From contig NZ_CP031320.1 of NCBI RefSeq assembly GCF_003355155.1, positions 3,587,367 to 3,651,366 of the forward strand: 64,000 bases of DNA, written 5' to 3'. The stretch is from Streptomyces armeniacus. Lineage in GTDB: Bacteria > Actinomycetota > Actinomycetes > Streptomycetales > Streptomycetaceae. A program made the translations under genes and the position numbers. Below are positions 43,151 to 51,378 of this stretch, piece by piece; the stretch's first letter is position 1, and every line of letters starts with the position of its first letter. The notes below the pieces were generated by a model. That model saw nothing but the letters and a program-made list of their open reading frames with translations, was not told the DNA's origin and did no database searches.

Positions 43151-44410
43151 ATGAACCAGTGGCCGGACGGATGGACCGACGAAGGGCGCGACCGGTACGG
43201 ACGCGGCAGCGCCGCACCCGAGCCGGAGCCCACCCGCGTCATGCCCCACACGCAGCGCCCCGGAGTACCGCCGCAGAGCAGAGGCGGTTACGGCCAGGGG
43301 CCCGGCGGCGACGGCTCGTACGACTCGGGGTACAGCCCCGGTCAGGTCTACGGCGGCCGGCAGGGCGATCCGCAGGGTGGCGCCGGCGGGTACGACGGAG
43401 GTGACGGCGGTTACGGGCCCGGCGGCCGGCCGCGGCCGAACTGGAAACGCCGGATAACGGTGGGACTTGTCACCCTCCTCGCCGTGCTGCTGGTGTGGTC
43501 CGTCGCCACGTACTTCTGGGCGGACTCGAAGCTCAAGCGCGAGGTCGACCTCAGCAAGGTGGAGGACCGGCCGGACAGCGGCGAGGGCACCAACTACCTG
43601 ATCGTCGGCTCGGACAGCCGCGAGGGCCTGTCCGACGAGGAGAAGAAGAAGCTGCACACCGGCTCCGCCGAGGGCAAGCGCACCGACTCGATGATGATCC
43701 TGCACGTCGGTGACAACGGGAACACCATGGTCAGCCTGCCGCGCGACTCGTGGGTGACCATACCGGACTTCACGGGCTCGGAGAGCGGCAAGCACTACGA
43801 GTCGCCCGGCCCGAACAAGCTCAACGCCGCCTACTCGCAGGACGGTCCGCAGCTGCTGGTCCGTACGGTCGAGCACAACACCGGCCTGAAGATCGACCAC
43901 TACGCGGAGATCGGCTTCGGCGGCTTCGCGAAGATCGTGGACTCGATCGGCGGGGTCGAGCTGGACATCCCGCGGGACATCAAGGACAAGAACTCGGGCG
44001 CCGACTTCGAGAAGGGCAAGCAGACCCTGAACGGCGAGCAGGCGCTCGCCTTCGTCCGCAACCGCTACGAGGCCGGCAGCGACCTGGAGCGGACGAAGAA
44101 CCAGCAGAAGTTCCTGTCCGCGCTCGCCAGCCAGACCGCGACGCCCTCGACGGTCCTGAACCCGTTCAAGCTGTACCCGACGATGGGTGCCGGCCTGGAC
44201 ACGCTGATCGTCGACAAGGACATGAGCCTGTGGAACCTGGCCTCGATGTTCTGGGCGATGAAGGGCATCACCGGCGGTGACGGCACGTCGATGAACATGC
44301 CGATCGCGGGAAGCGCGCCGGCGGGCTCGCTGAAGTGGGACATGCCCAAGGTCAAGGAGCTGGTGTCGCAGCTGAACGCGGACGAGAAGGTCACCGTCAA
44401 GGGCGACTGA
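43151..44410 (+). CDS. LytR-CpsA-Psr family glycopolymer transferase, copy 5
   Basis: 419 residues. A Gly/Tyr-rich cytoplasmic tail of ~95 residues, membrane helix at about 100-120, LCP domain at about 140-350 (YLIVGSDSREGLS, MVSLPRDSWVTIPDF, AFVRNRYEAGSDLERTKNQQKFL), no LytR_C. Its first LCP motif and RTDSMM segment resemble the LcpA-type branch more than copies 2-4. ATG 43151 is preceded by a weak ACGGGGC. A strong terminator follows at 44456. Confidence 0.92.
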   Translation: MNQWPDGWTDEGRDRYGRGSAAPEPEPTRVMPHTQRPGVPPQSRGGYGQGPGGDGSYDSGYSPGQVYGGRQGDPQGGAGGYDGGDGGYGPGGRPRPNWKRRITVGLVTLLAVLLVWSVATYFWADSKLKREVDLSKVEDRPDSGEGTNYLIVGSDSREGLSDEEKKKLHTGSAEGKRTDSMMILHVGDNGNTMVSLPRDSWVTIPDFTGSESGKHYESPGPNKLNAAYSQDGPQLLVRTVEHNTGLKIDHYAEIGFGGFAKIVDSIGGVELDIPRDIKDKNSGADFEKGKQTLNGEQALAFVRNRYEAGSDLERTKNQQKFLSALASQTATPSTVLNPFKLYPTMGAGLDTLIVDKDMSLWNLASMFWAMKGITGGDGTSMNMPIAGSAPAGSLKWDMPKVKELVSQLNADEKVTVKGD

Positions 44411-44455
44411 ACGTACGCCCCCACGCGCGCACCCGCGCGCCGCCGCACAGGCGGC

Positions 44456-44500
44456 AGGCCGGCGCCCGCCCCCGTACGCAGGGGGCGGGCGCCGGCCTTT
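44456..44500 (+). terminator. GC-rich terminator after LCP copy 5
   Basis: An 18-bp perfect stem (44456-44473 with 44481-44498), 7-base loop GTACGCA, followed by TT, 46 bases after the LCP stop. Confidence 0.8.
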
Positions 44501-44538
44501 CACGTGCCGGGACGGTGCTGAGGGCCGCCGCGGCGCGG

Positions 44539-44585
44539 CCCGTACGAGCGGCCGGTCCCGTACGAGCGCCGGACCCGTACGAGCG
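44539..44585. repeat. three CCCGTACGAGCG repeats
   Basis: CCCGTACGAGCG occurs at 44539, 44557 and 44574 (period 17-18) between the terminator and the VOC gene stop. Another member of the GTAC-centred short repeats in this window. Confidence 0.6.
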
Positions 44586-44599
44586 CCCGTTGCGCCGGG

Positions 44600-44968
44600 T
44601 CAGGTGGCGCACAGGCAGAACGGGTGCCCCGCCGGGTCCAGATAGACGCGGAAGTCGCGCTTCCCGCCGTCGTCGCCCTGTGCGAGCCGCGCGCCGAGAG
44701 CGAGGACCTGCTTCTCCGCCTCGTCCATCCTGTCGGCCGGCACGTCGAGGTCCAGATGGAACTGCTGCCCGTGCTCCGTGCTCGGCCACTGCGGCGGGAT
44801 GAACCCGGGCGACTCCTGGAAGGCCAGCCGCCGCCCTTCCGGGGCGGACACCTCGAACCACTCCCCCTCGCCTCCGACCTCCCCGCCCAGCACGGCGGCG
44901 TAGAACTCGGCGAGCGCCCGGGGGTCGGGACAGTCCAGCACGGTGACACCAAGTGTGGCGATGGGCAT
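44600..44968 (-). CDS. VOC (glyoxalase/dioxygenase superfamily) protein
   Basis: 122 residues forming one complete VOC unit: LGVTVLDCPDPRALAEFYAAVLG opens the first beta-alpha-beta module, and FHLDLDVP and RVYLDPAGHPFCLC supply typical His/Glu-like metal positions, though the last ligand is Cys-Leu-Cys rather than Glu. Possible dioxygenase, lyase or antibiotic-binding role; not determinable. GGAGGGA precedes the ATG. It diverges from a CGNR protein across an array of GTTAC sites that probably controls both. Confidence 0.88.
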   Translation of the reverse strand: MPIATLGVTVLDCPDPRALAEFYAAVLGGEVGGEGEWFEVSAPEGRRLAFQESPGFIPPQWPSTEHGQQFHLDLDVPADRMDEAEKQVLALGARLAQGDDGGKRDFRVYLDPAGHPFCLCAT

Positions 44969-44986
44969 GATGATCCCTCCTGCGGC

Positions 44987-45048
44987 GTTACTTCCAAGGC
45001 TGCTTAACTGGTAACGCAGTTACCTCATGATGCCCCGCAGCCAGTAAC
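44987..45048. promoter_or_regulatory. GTTAC operator array between VOC and CGNR genes
   Basis: A perfect palindrome GGTAACGCAGTTACC lies at 45010-45024. Two flanking half-sites, GTTAC at 44987-44991 and GTAAC at 45044-45048, sit almost symmetrically 28 and 29 bases from its centre. The array fills the short divergent interval, so a bound regulator would block both promoters. The adjacent CGNR protein is the obvious candidate binder, by inference only. Confidence 0.55.
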
Positions 45049-45606
45049 GTGGCAAGGGTGGGAGACCGAACCGCGCCACCGCCCCTCGCACTGGTGCAGG
45101 AGCTGGCGAACACGCTCGACATCGAGACGGGGCAGGACGCTCTGACCGCGCCGCGGGGTCTCGCCGAGTTCGCCCGCGAGCACGGGTTGACCGGCCTGGG
45201 TCTCACCAAACGCGACCTGCCGCCGGTCGTGGAGCTGCGCGAGGCCCTGCGCGCCGCGTGCCTCGCGCACACCGGCCCGGAGCTGCCCGAGGCGAGCGCC
45301 CGTACGCTGGACCGGCTCCTCGCCGACGCCCCGCTCGTGCTGCACGTGGACGGCGAGGGCGCGGCCGCGCTCCGGCCCGCGCCGGGCCTGACCGGCGCCG
45401 CGGGGCTCACCGCGCGCGTCGCGGCGGCCATCGCCGGCGCCGCGGGCGACGGCGGCTGGCAGCGGCTCAAGGCGTGCGAGGCGGACGACTGCCAGTGGGT
45501 GTTCTACGACCGCAGCCCCGGAGGGCGCGGGCGCTGGTGCACGATGGCGGTCTGCGGGAGCCGGGCGAAGATGCGGGCGTACCGGGCGCGGCGCGGGACG
45601 CCGTAA
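45049..45606 (+). CDS. CGNR zinc-finger (ABATE-domain) probable transcription regulator
   Basis: 185 residues. An N-terminal ABATE-type helical domain (LANTLDIETGQDAL, VVELREALRAACLAH) is followed by a C-terminal CGNR-type finger with CEADDCQWVFYDRSPGGRGRWC and CGSRAKMRAYRARR, four Cys for zinc and a basic tail. These proteins are thought to be stress or metabolite-responsive DNA-binding regulators. GTG 45049 or GTG 45058 may be the start; the second leaves MGDRTAPPPLALVQELAN. It faces the VOC gene across the operator array. Confidence 0.87.
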   Translation: MARVGDRTAPPPLALVQELANTLDIETGQDALTAPRGLAEFAREHGLTGLGLTKRDLPPVVELREALRAACLAHTGPELPEASARTLDRLLADAPLVLHVDGEGAAALRPAPGLTGAAGLTARVAAAIAGAAGDGGWQRLKACEADDCQWVFYDRSPGGRGRWCTMAVCGSRAKMRAYRARRGTP

Positions 45607-45710
45607 CGGCCGCCGTGCCGCCGTTTCGCCGTGCCGCCGGGGCCGTAGCGCCGGCGCCGCCCGCCCCCGTAACCGCGAGGGCCGCTCGCCGTGCCGGCCG
45701 GGGCCGCCCG

Positions 45711-47063
45711 TCAGGCCGTCGGCCGCCCCAGCGCGCGGAACCGCCAGCCGGCCTTCCGCCACAGCGCCGGGTCGAGCGTGTTGCGCCCGTCCAGGATGTG
45801 CCGCTGCGCCACCGCCTCGCCCAGCACCTCCGGGTCCAGCTCGCGGAACTCGCGCCACTCGGTGAGGTGCAGCACCACGTCCGCCGCCCGTACGGCCTCC
45901 AGCGCGCTCGGCGCGTAGCCGAGGGTCGGGAAGAGGGCGCGGGCGTTGGCCATGCCCTTCGGGTCGTAGACGGTGACCTGCGCGCCCTGGAGGTGCAGCT
46001 GTCCGGCGACGTTGAGCGCGGGCGAGTCCCGTACGTCGTCGGAGTCCGGCTTGAACGAGGCGCCCAGCACGGCGACCCGCTTGCCCAGCAGGCCGCCGCC
46101 GACCGCGTCGCGGGTGAGCTCGACCATGTGGCTGCGGCGGCGCATGTTGATCGAGTCGATCTCCCGCAGGAACGTCAGCGCCTGGTCGGCGCCCAGTTCA
46201 CCGGCGCGCGCCATGAACGCCCGCAGGTCCTTGGGCAGGCAGCCGCCGCCGAAGCCGATGCCCGCGCGCAGGAACTTGCGGCCGATCCGGTCGTCGTGCC
46301 CGATCGCCTCCGCCAGCTTCACCACGTCGCCGTCGGCGGCCTCGCAGACCTCGGCCATGGCGTTGATGAAGGAAATCTTGGTGGCGAGGAAGGAGTTGGC
46401 GGCGGTCTTGACCAGCTCGGCGGTCGGGAAGTCGGTGACGACGAACGGCGAACCCTCCGCGAGCGGGCCCGCGTAGACCTCGCGCAGCAGCCGTTCCGCG
46501 CGCTCGCTGCGCACTCCCGCGACGATACGGTCCGGGTGCAGCGTGTCCTGTACGGCGAAGCCCTCGCGCAGGAACTCCGGGTTCCAGGCGAGCTCGGCGT
46601 CCTCGCCCACGGGCGCCAGCCCGGCCAGCAGGGCCGCGAGCCGGTCGGCACTGCCGACGGGCACGGTGGACTTGCCCACCACCAGCGCGGGCCGCGTCAG
46701 CAGCGGCGCCAGCGTCTCGAAGGCGGTGTCGACATAGCTCATGTCGGCGGCGTACTCGCCGTGCTTCTGCGGGGTGTTGACGCAGACGAAGTGGACGTCG
46801 CCGAACTCCGCGACCTCCTCGTACGAGGTGGTGAACCGGAGCCGCCCGGACGCACCCTCGATGCCCTCGACGTGCTGCCGCAGCAGCTTCGCGAGCCCGG
46901 GCTCGTACATCGGGACCTCGCCGCGCGCGAGCATCTCGACCTTCTCCGGCACCACGTCCAGGCCGAGCACCTCGAAGCCGAGGTCGGCCATCGCGGCGGC
47001 GTGCGTGGCACCCAGGTATCCGGTGCCGATCACGGTGATCCGGGGACGGGCCGCGGTGGCCAT
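45711..47063 (-). CDS. UDP-glucose/GDP-mannose dehydrogenase family protein
   Basis: 450 residues. It oxidises a nucleotide sugar to its uronic acid using two NAD. The N-terminal Rossmann motif is VIGTGYLGATHA, the catalytic Cys is 275 (GFGGGCLPKD), with central AANSFLATKISFINAMAE and C-terminal GASFKPDSDDVRDSPAL. UDP-glucose 6-dehydrogenase (ugd type) is the likeliest, but GDP-mannose use is not excluded. ATG 47063 follows GGAGCAGGAG. The product could feed uronic-acid wall polymers made by the neighbouring glycosyltransferase and LCP enzymes. Confidence 0.92.
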   Translation of the reverse strand: MATAARPRITVIGTGYLGATHAAAMADLGFEVLGLDVVPEKVEMLARGEVPMYEPGLAKLLRQHVEGIEGASGRLRFTTSYEEVAEFGDVHFVCVNTPQKHGEYAADMSYVDTAFETLAPLLTRPALVVGKSTVPVGSADRLAALLAGLAPVGEDAELAWNPEFLREGFAVQDTLHPDRIVAGVRSERAERLLREVYAGPLAEGSPFVVTDFPTAELVKTAANSFLATKISFINAMAEVCEAADGDVVKLAEAIGHDDRIGRKFLRAGIGFGGGCLPKDLRAFMARAGELGADQALTFLREIDSINMRRRSHMVELTRDAVGGGLLGKRVAVLGASFKPDSDDVRDSPALNVAGQLHLQGAQVTVYDPKGMANARALFPTLGYAPSALEAVRAADVVLHLTEWREFRELDPEVLGEAVAQRHILDGRNTLDPALWRKAGWRFRALGRPTA

Positions 47064-47244
47064 GTGCTGCTCCTGCTCCCCGCGAGAGCGCGGTGGTCGT
47101 GGGTTCCGATGGGCGTGCCGCCGGTGTCCGCCGGGGCGTGCCCGGGCGGGCTTCGGGGTGGCACGCAGGCGCGTACACGCTGCCGCGAGCATAACCGGGG
47201 CGCCGGAGATGAACCTCACGTATGCCGGCTCGGAGCCGGGCCCC

Positions 47245-47268
47245 TAGAATTGGGTTACTTAACGGTAA
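47245..47268 (+). promoter_or_regulatory. candidate promoter/operator of the acyl-CoA dehydrogenase
   Basis: TAGAAT (47245-47250) is a good -10 without an obvious -35. It is followed by TTACTTAACGGTAA (47255-47268), an interrupted palindrome with TTAC/GTAA arms placed where a repressor would block initiation. The palindrome is short and could be chance. Confidence 0.35.
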
Positions 47269-47317
47269 TTAGCTTCGGCGCTCTTCCGGCGCCGCACTGA
47301 CAGGGGAGTGAGAGACC

Positions 47318-48505
47318 GTGGCGCCCTCAGCGAACAGCACAGCGGCTGACTTCGACCTCTACCGGCCGCCCGAGGAGCACGACATGCTCCGCGACTCGGT
47401 GCGCTCGCTCGCCGAGGCGAAGATCGCACCCTTCGCGGCCGAGGTGGACGAGGAGGGCCGGTTCCCGCAGGAGGCCCTCGACGCGCTGGTCGCCAACGAC
47501 CTGCACGCGGTGCACATACCCGAGGCGTACGGGGGCGCGGGCGCCGACGCCCTCGCGACCGTGATCGTCATCGAGGAGGTCGCCCGCGTCTGCGCGTCCT
47601 CCTCGCTGATCCCCGCCGTGAACAAGCTGGGCTCCCTGCCGGTCGTCCTCTCCGGCTCGGAGGAGCTGAAGAAGAAGTACCTCGGGCCGCTGGCCAAGGG
47701 CGACGCGATGTTCTCGTACTGCCTGAGCGAGCCCGACGCCGGCTCGGACGCCGGCGGCATGAAGACCCGCGCCGTGCGGGACGGCGACTCGTACGTGCTG
47801 AACGGCGTCAAGCGCTGGATCACCAACGCGGGCGTCTCCGACTACTACACGGTGATGGCCGTCACCGACCCGGACAAGCGCACCAAGGGCATCAGCGCGT
47901 TCGTGGTCGAGAAGGCGGACGAGGGCGTGTCGTTCGGCGCCCCCGAGAAGAAGCTCGGCATCAAGGGCTCACCCACCCGCGAGGTCTACCTCGACAACGT
48001 CCGCATCCCCGCGGACCGCCTCATCGGCGCCGAGGGCACCGGCTTCGCCACCGCGATGCAGACCCTCGACCACACCCGCATCACCATCGCGGCACAGGCG
48101 CTGGGCATCGCACAGGGCGCGCTGGACTACGCGAAGGGCTACGTCACGGAGCGCAAGCAGTTCGGCAAGCCGATCGGCGACTTCCAGGGCGTGCAGTTCA
48201 TGCTGGCCGACATGGCGATGAAACTGGAGGCGGCCCGCCAGCTCACGTACGCGGCGGCCGCGCGCTCCGAGCGCGTCACGCTGGGCAGCGCGAAGGAGGA
48301 CCTGACCTTCTTCGGCGCCGCCGCCAAGTGCTACGCCTCCGACGCCGCCATGGAGATCACCACGGACGCGGTCCAGCTCCTCGGCGGCTACGGCTACACG
48401 CGGGACTACCCGGTGGAGCGCATGATGCGGGACGCCAAGATCACGCAAATCTACGAGGGCACCAACCAGGTCCAGCGCATCGTGATGGCGCGCAACCTGC
48501 CGTAG
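47318..48505 (+). CDS. acyl-CoA dehydrogenase
   Basis: 395 residues, the usual length. FAD enzyme that introduces the alpha-beta double bond in acyl-CoA. Segments visible are IPEAYGGAGADALATVIVIEEVAR, YCLSEPDAGSD, LNGVKRWITNAG, GIKGSPTREVYLDNVRIP, the flavin segment FGKPIGDFQGVQFMLADM, and YEGTNQVQRIVMAR, whose Glu is the likely catalytic base. GTG 47318 has GGGGAGTGAGAG upstream. Chain-length preference is unknown. A terminator at 48531 follows. Confidence 0.95.
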   Translation: MAPSANSTAADFDLYRPPEEHDMLRDSVRSLAEAKIAPFAAEVDEEGRFPQEALDALVANDLHAVHIPEAYGGAGADALATVIVIEEVARVCASSSLIPAVNKLGSLPVVLSGSEELKKKYLGPLAKGDAMFSYCLSEPDAGSDAGGMKTRAVRDGDSYVLNGVKRWITNAGVSDYYTVMAVTDPDKRTKGISAFVVEKADEGVSFGAPEKKLGIKGSPTREVYLDNVRIPADRLIGAEGTGFATAMQTLDHTRITIAAQALGIAQGALDYAKGYVTERKQFGKPIGDFQGVQFMLADMAMKLEAARQLTYAAAARSERVTLGSAKEDLTFFGAAAKCYASDAAMEITTDAVQLLGGYGYTRDYPVERMMRDAKITQIYEGTNQVQRIVMARNLP

Positions 48506-48530
48506 GCGCACGCCCGTTCGTGACGCTCGT

Positions 48531-48568
48531 CGCGAGGCCCCTCCCCGCGGTTCGGGAGGGGCCTCGCG
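48531..48568. terminator. convergent terminator hairpin
   Basis: A 15-bp stem (48531-48545 with 48554-48568; CGCGAGGCCCCTCCC arm) around an 8-base loop, lying 26 bases after the acyl-CoA dehydrogenase stop and just before the convergent small membrane gene. Confidence 0.8.
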
Positions 48569-48577
48569 GTGTTCTCC

Positions 48578-48856
48578 TCAACTCGCCCTCCACGGGCGGT
48601 CCTCGAACCGCTTTCGGGGGCGCGGGCCATCCGGGTAGCGGTGCTGGGCCTCGCGCAGGGTCTCCTCGTCGTAGAACCGCCGTGCCCAGAACGAGTGGGG
48701 CTTGGCCAGCCGGATCGCGGCGACCCACCAGCACGGGTGGACGAGCACCCCGAGGACGACCATGCCGTACTTGCCCTTCAGGGCCGCGACGACGATGGGG
48801 ACGGCGAGCAGCAGGACCACTACGACGGCGAGCACCATGTTGGCGGCACCCGTCAT
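48578..48856 (-). CDS. small membrane protein, unknown function
   Basis: 92 residues. One clear membrane helix (about 6-28, NMVLAVVVVLLLAVPIVVAAL) and a second weaker one (about 31-52, MVVLGVLVHPCWWVAAIRLA), then a basic, Arg/Pro-rich soluble tail. The ATG follows GGAAAGG at seven bases, which makes it a credible gene despite its size. No family recognised; no partner indicated by the neighbours. Confidence 0.72.
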   Translation of the reverse strand: MTGAANMVLAVVVVLLLAVPIVVAALKGKYGMVVLGVLVHPCWWVAAIRLAKPHSFWARRFYDEETLREAQHRYPDGPRPRKRFEDRPWRAS

Positions 48857-48977
48857 GGCGTTGCCTTTCCAGGTGGTGGAGAGCGGGTCGGCACGCTAAC
48901 AAGCACCGGCCGGGACGGGTCCCGGCGGCGGCCGGGGGCGTGCGGCGGCCGGAGCGTGGTGCGGCTAGGGTCGGGGC

Positions 48978-49451
48978 GTGGACACGACACACCGGCCGGC
49001 GGCGCGGGTCGTCTGCCTGGACTCCGCGCACCGCGTGCTGCTGCTCCACTGGCGCGACCCGTACGACGGCGCGTGGCTCTGGGAGCCGCCCGGCGGCGGC
49101 ATCGAACCGGGCGAGACCCCGCTGGCCGCCGCGCGGCGTGAACTCGCCGAGGAGACCGGGCTGGACCCGGACGCGGTCCTCGACCGGCCGGTGCAGGTCG
49201 AGCGCGACGTGCGGTGGAACGGCAAGCGGTACGTCGGCGCGGAGACCTTCTTCGTGGCCCGCTTCACCACGGAGCGCCCCGCGCTGGTGCGGACGGGCCT
49301 GCTCCCCGACGAACAGGCCAGCCTCGGCACGTACGCCTGGGTCGCCCGGGGCGGCCTGAACGCGCTGCCGGACCGGCTCGAGCCGCCCGGACTGCCGTCC
49401 GTCGTCGCGGCGCTGGCACCGGAGGGCCCCTGGCGCGATCGCGTGCGGTGA
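48978..49451 (+). CDS. NUDIX hydrolase
   Basis: 157 residues. The NUDIX box GGGIEPGETPLAAARRELAEETG (split here by its Glu-rich helix) lies at about 38-60 and is complete. It hydrolyses an NDP-X or similar; substrate unknown. The GTG at 48978 has TAGGGT six bases upstream and no ribosome site, so the message is probably leaderless. It diverges from the small membrane gene and converges on the gene at 49486. Confidence 0.88.
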   Translation: MDTTHRPAARVVCLDSAHRVLLLHWRDPYDGAWLWEPPGGGIEPGETPLAAARRELAEETGLDPDAVLDRPVQVERDVRWNGKRYVGAETFFVARFTTERPALVRTGLLPDEQASLGTYAWVARGGLNALPDRLEPPGLPSVVAALAPEGPWRDRVR

Positions 49452-49485
49452 GAGCCGTACGGCGCCGCCCGTGGCGGCCACGCGC

Positions 49486-50520
49486 TCACGCCCCGTCGGG
49501 AGCGCCCGCCCCGGCGGCACGGGCGTGGGACTCGCGCCCCAACAGGGCCGTCGCCACCTGGAGTTCGGGGACAGCGGCGAGCAGGCGCTTGCCGTCCCGG
49601 GTGTTGATCACCACCTGCGGACCCCGCGCACCGGACAGCCCGCCGAGGCTCCAGTCCGGGCTCCAGGGGAGGAAGCGGCCCTCCGTGTCGTACACGCCGC
49701 CGCCGGAGAGGGTGAGGTCGCCGAGGCGTATCGCGCCGTGCTGCTCCAGAGCCGTGGCGAGGCGCCGTACGAGGGCGTCCCGGGTGTGCTCGATGATCAG
49801 GCCGGACAGTACGGCCTGGCGCCGCGCGCCGTACACCGGCAGCGGCTCGCCGGTGCCGGTGAGCGCCAGGACGCAGCAGTCGGAGTACGTGGTGACGTGG
49901 GAGCCGAAGTCCTGTGCGGTCTCCGGACGGTGCCACACAGCGCGTACGTCCTCCCAGCGCACCGTGCGGCGCCCGGTGTCCGTCTCGACGGCCAGGCCCT
50001 CCGTGTACACCAGGTACGTGCGCCGGCCGCCGGGCGGGGGGACCGTCTCCACGACGGCGTACCGGCCGGTCATCAGCACGAACAGCGGGAAGGCGGAGAG
50101 CGCCAGGTTCAGCGCGAGGCCGAAGTCGTCGTAGCCGGACGTGAAGACCCACAGCCCGAGGGCCACGCCCAGCGAGACGAGCAGGCCGCCGGTGGAGCTC
50201 AGGAACGGGCGGCGGGCCTCGAAGACGGCGATCCGCTCGCCCGGGTCGGGCCGCGGCCCGCCGTACAACTCGGCCTGTGTGCCGGTGACTTCGGCCTCCT
50301 CCCCGTACACGGGGGCGGGCGGCGGGCCGTCCGGGCCCACCGGGGGCGCCGCGTACGGAGGGAGGGCCCGCCTGCCGCGGAAGCGCAGCACGGCGCCGGC
50401 CGCGAACACCAGGCCCATCGTGCACACCGCGGCTCCCGCCGCAGCCTCGACGTCGGCCCAGAGCCAGCCGCCGACCGCGAACAGCACCAGTGCGACGCCG
50501 CCGAAACCCACCTCGAGCAC
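49486..50520 (-). CDS. membrane protein with PH-like region, unknown function
   Basis: 344 residues. Two membrane helices near the N-terminus (about 5-45) and two more around 105-150 frame a Pro-rich loop (VGPDGPPPAPVYGEE); a beta-rich cytoplasmic domain at about 160-320 has the run TYLVYTEGLAVETDTG, typical of bacterial PH-like or DUF6585-type domains. GTG 50520 has AAAGGGGG about nine bases upstream. Probable envelope-associated sensor or scaffold; the family assignment is tentative. Confidence 0.68.
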   Translation of the reverse strand: MLEVGFGGVALVLFAVGGWLWADVEAAAGAAVCTMGLVFAAGAVLRFRGRRALPPYAAPPVGPDGPPPAPVYGEEAEVTGTQAELYGGPRPDPGERIAVFEARRPFLSSTGGLLVSLGVALGLWVFTSGYDDFGLALNLALSAFPLFVLMTGRYAVVETVPPPGGRRTYLVYTEGLAVETDTGRRTVRWEDVRAVWHRPETAQDFGSHVTTYSDCCVLALTGTGEPLPVYGARRQAVLSGLIIEHTRDALVRRLATALEQHGAIRLGDLTLSGGGVYDTEGRFLPWSPDWSLGGLSGARGPQVVINTRDGKRLLAAVPELQVATALLGRESHARAAGAGAPDGA

Positions 50521-50781
50521 GGCGCACCGCCCCCTTTCCGTCCTCGCCCTCCGGCCGGCGCCGTGTGCGTCGTCGGCCGGGCGGACACTATCCGCGTACG
50601 CGGGGAGGGGTCCCGGCTCGCGCCGGTCAGCGCTGGAGCCGTGTGCCCTGGACGCGCGCGCATGAGGGCGAGACGCGGGGCGATGGCCGGGGGGGTGCCG
50701 CACGGGGTTGACTGGCGGGGGTACGGCCGGAGTACGGGCGCCGACCGGCCCCGACGGCACGTACGCGCGAGGTGACCGACG

Positions 50782-51270
50782 ATGTGGCAGGCAGTGACGC
50801 TGGCGGTGGCGACCGTGCTGACAGGGCTGATGGCGGGGATCTACGCCGCCTTCTCGATCGCCGTCATGCCCGGTCTGGCGCGGGTCGACGACGCCGTCTT
50901 CGTCCGCTCCGTGCGGTCGATCAACGTACGCATCCTGAACGGCTGGTTCCTGTCCGCCTTCCTCGGCGCGCTGGTGTTCAGCGGCCTGGCCGCGGTGCTG
51001 CACCTCGGCGACGGGCCGGTGGCGGCGTGGGCGGGCGCGGGGTGCGCGCTGTACGCGGGGACGCTGGTGACCACGTTCCGGATCAACGTGCCGCTCAACG
51101 ACGCGCTCGAGGCCGCGCTCGACGCCGGTGGCGAGACGGCCGATCCCGCGCCCGTACGCGCGCGCTTCGAGGCGCCCTGGACGCGCTGGAACGCCGTACG
51201 CGCGGTGCTCGCGACCGCCGCGCTCGGCTGCCTCGTCGAGGCGCTGATCCTGCACGGCAACGCGGGCTGA
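50782..51270 (+). CDS. DUF1772 (anthrone-oxygenase-like) membrane protein
   Basis: 162 residues with four hydrophobic segments (about 5-30, 52-75, 82-102 and 138-158). The loop FRINVPLNDALEAA and the WTRWNAVRAVLATAAL segment are hallmarks of DUF1772. Fungal relatives oxidise anthrones to anthraquinones; most bacterial ones are uncharacterised. GAGGTGA precedes the ATG. Confidence 0.87.
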   Translation: MWQAVTLAVATVLTGLMAGIYAAFSIAVMPGLARVDDAVFVRSVRSINVRILNGWFLSAFLGALVFSGLAAVLHLGDGPVAAWAGAGCALYAGTLVTTFRINVPLNDALEAALDAGGETADPAPVRARFEAPWTRWNAVRAVLATAALGCLVEALILHGNAG

Positions 51271-51378
51271 GCGCGCCCCGGGCCGCATTGACCGGGGCCG
51301 GGCGGCGGTGTAGGACGTAGACCGTCCAGCGGTTTCGGGCGTTCCGTTCAGTGAAACGCGTGATGGAGGAGCTGAGTC

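Noticed and set aside
30861..44410. Secondary-metabolite gene cluster
   Set aside because: The genes are envelope and sugar functions (LCP, glycosyltransferase, amidase, monooxygenase); no polyketide, peptide synthetase or terpene enzyme is present.
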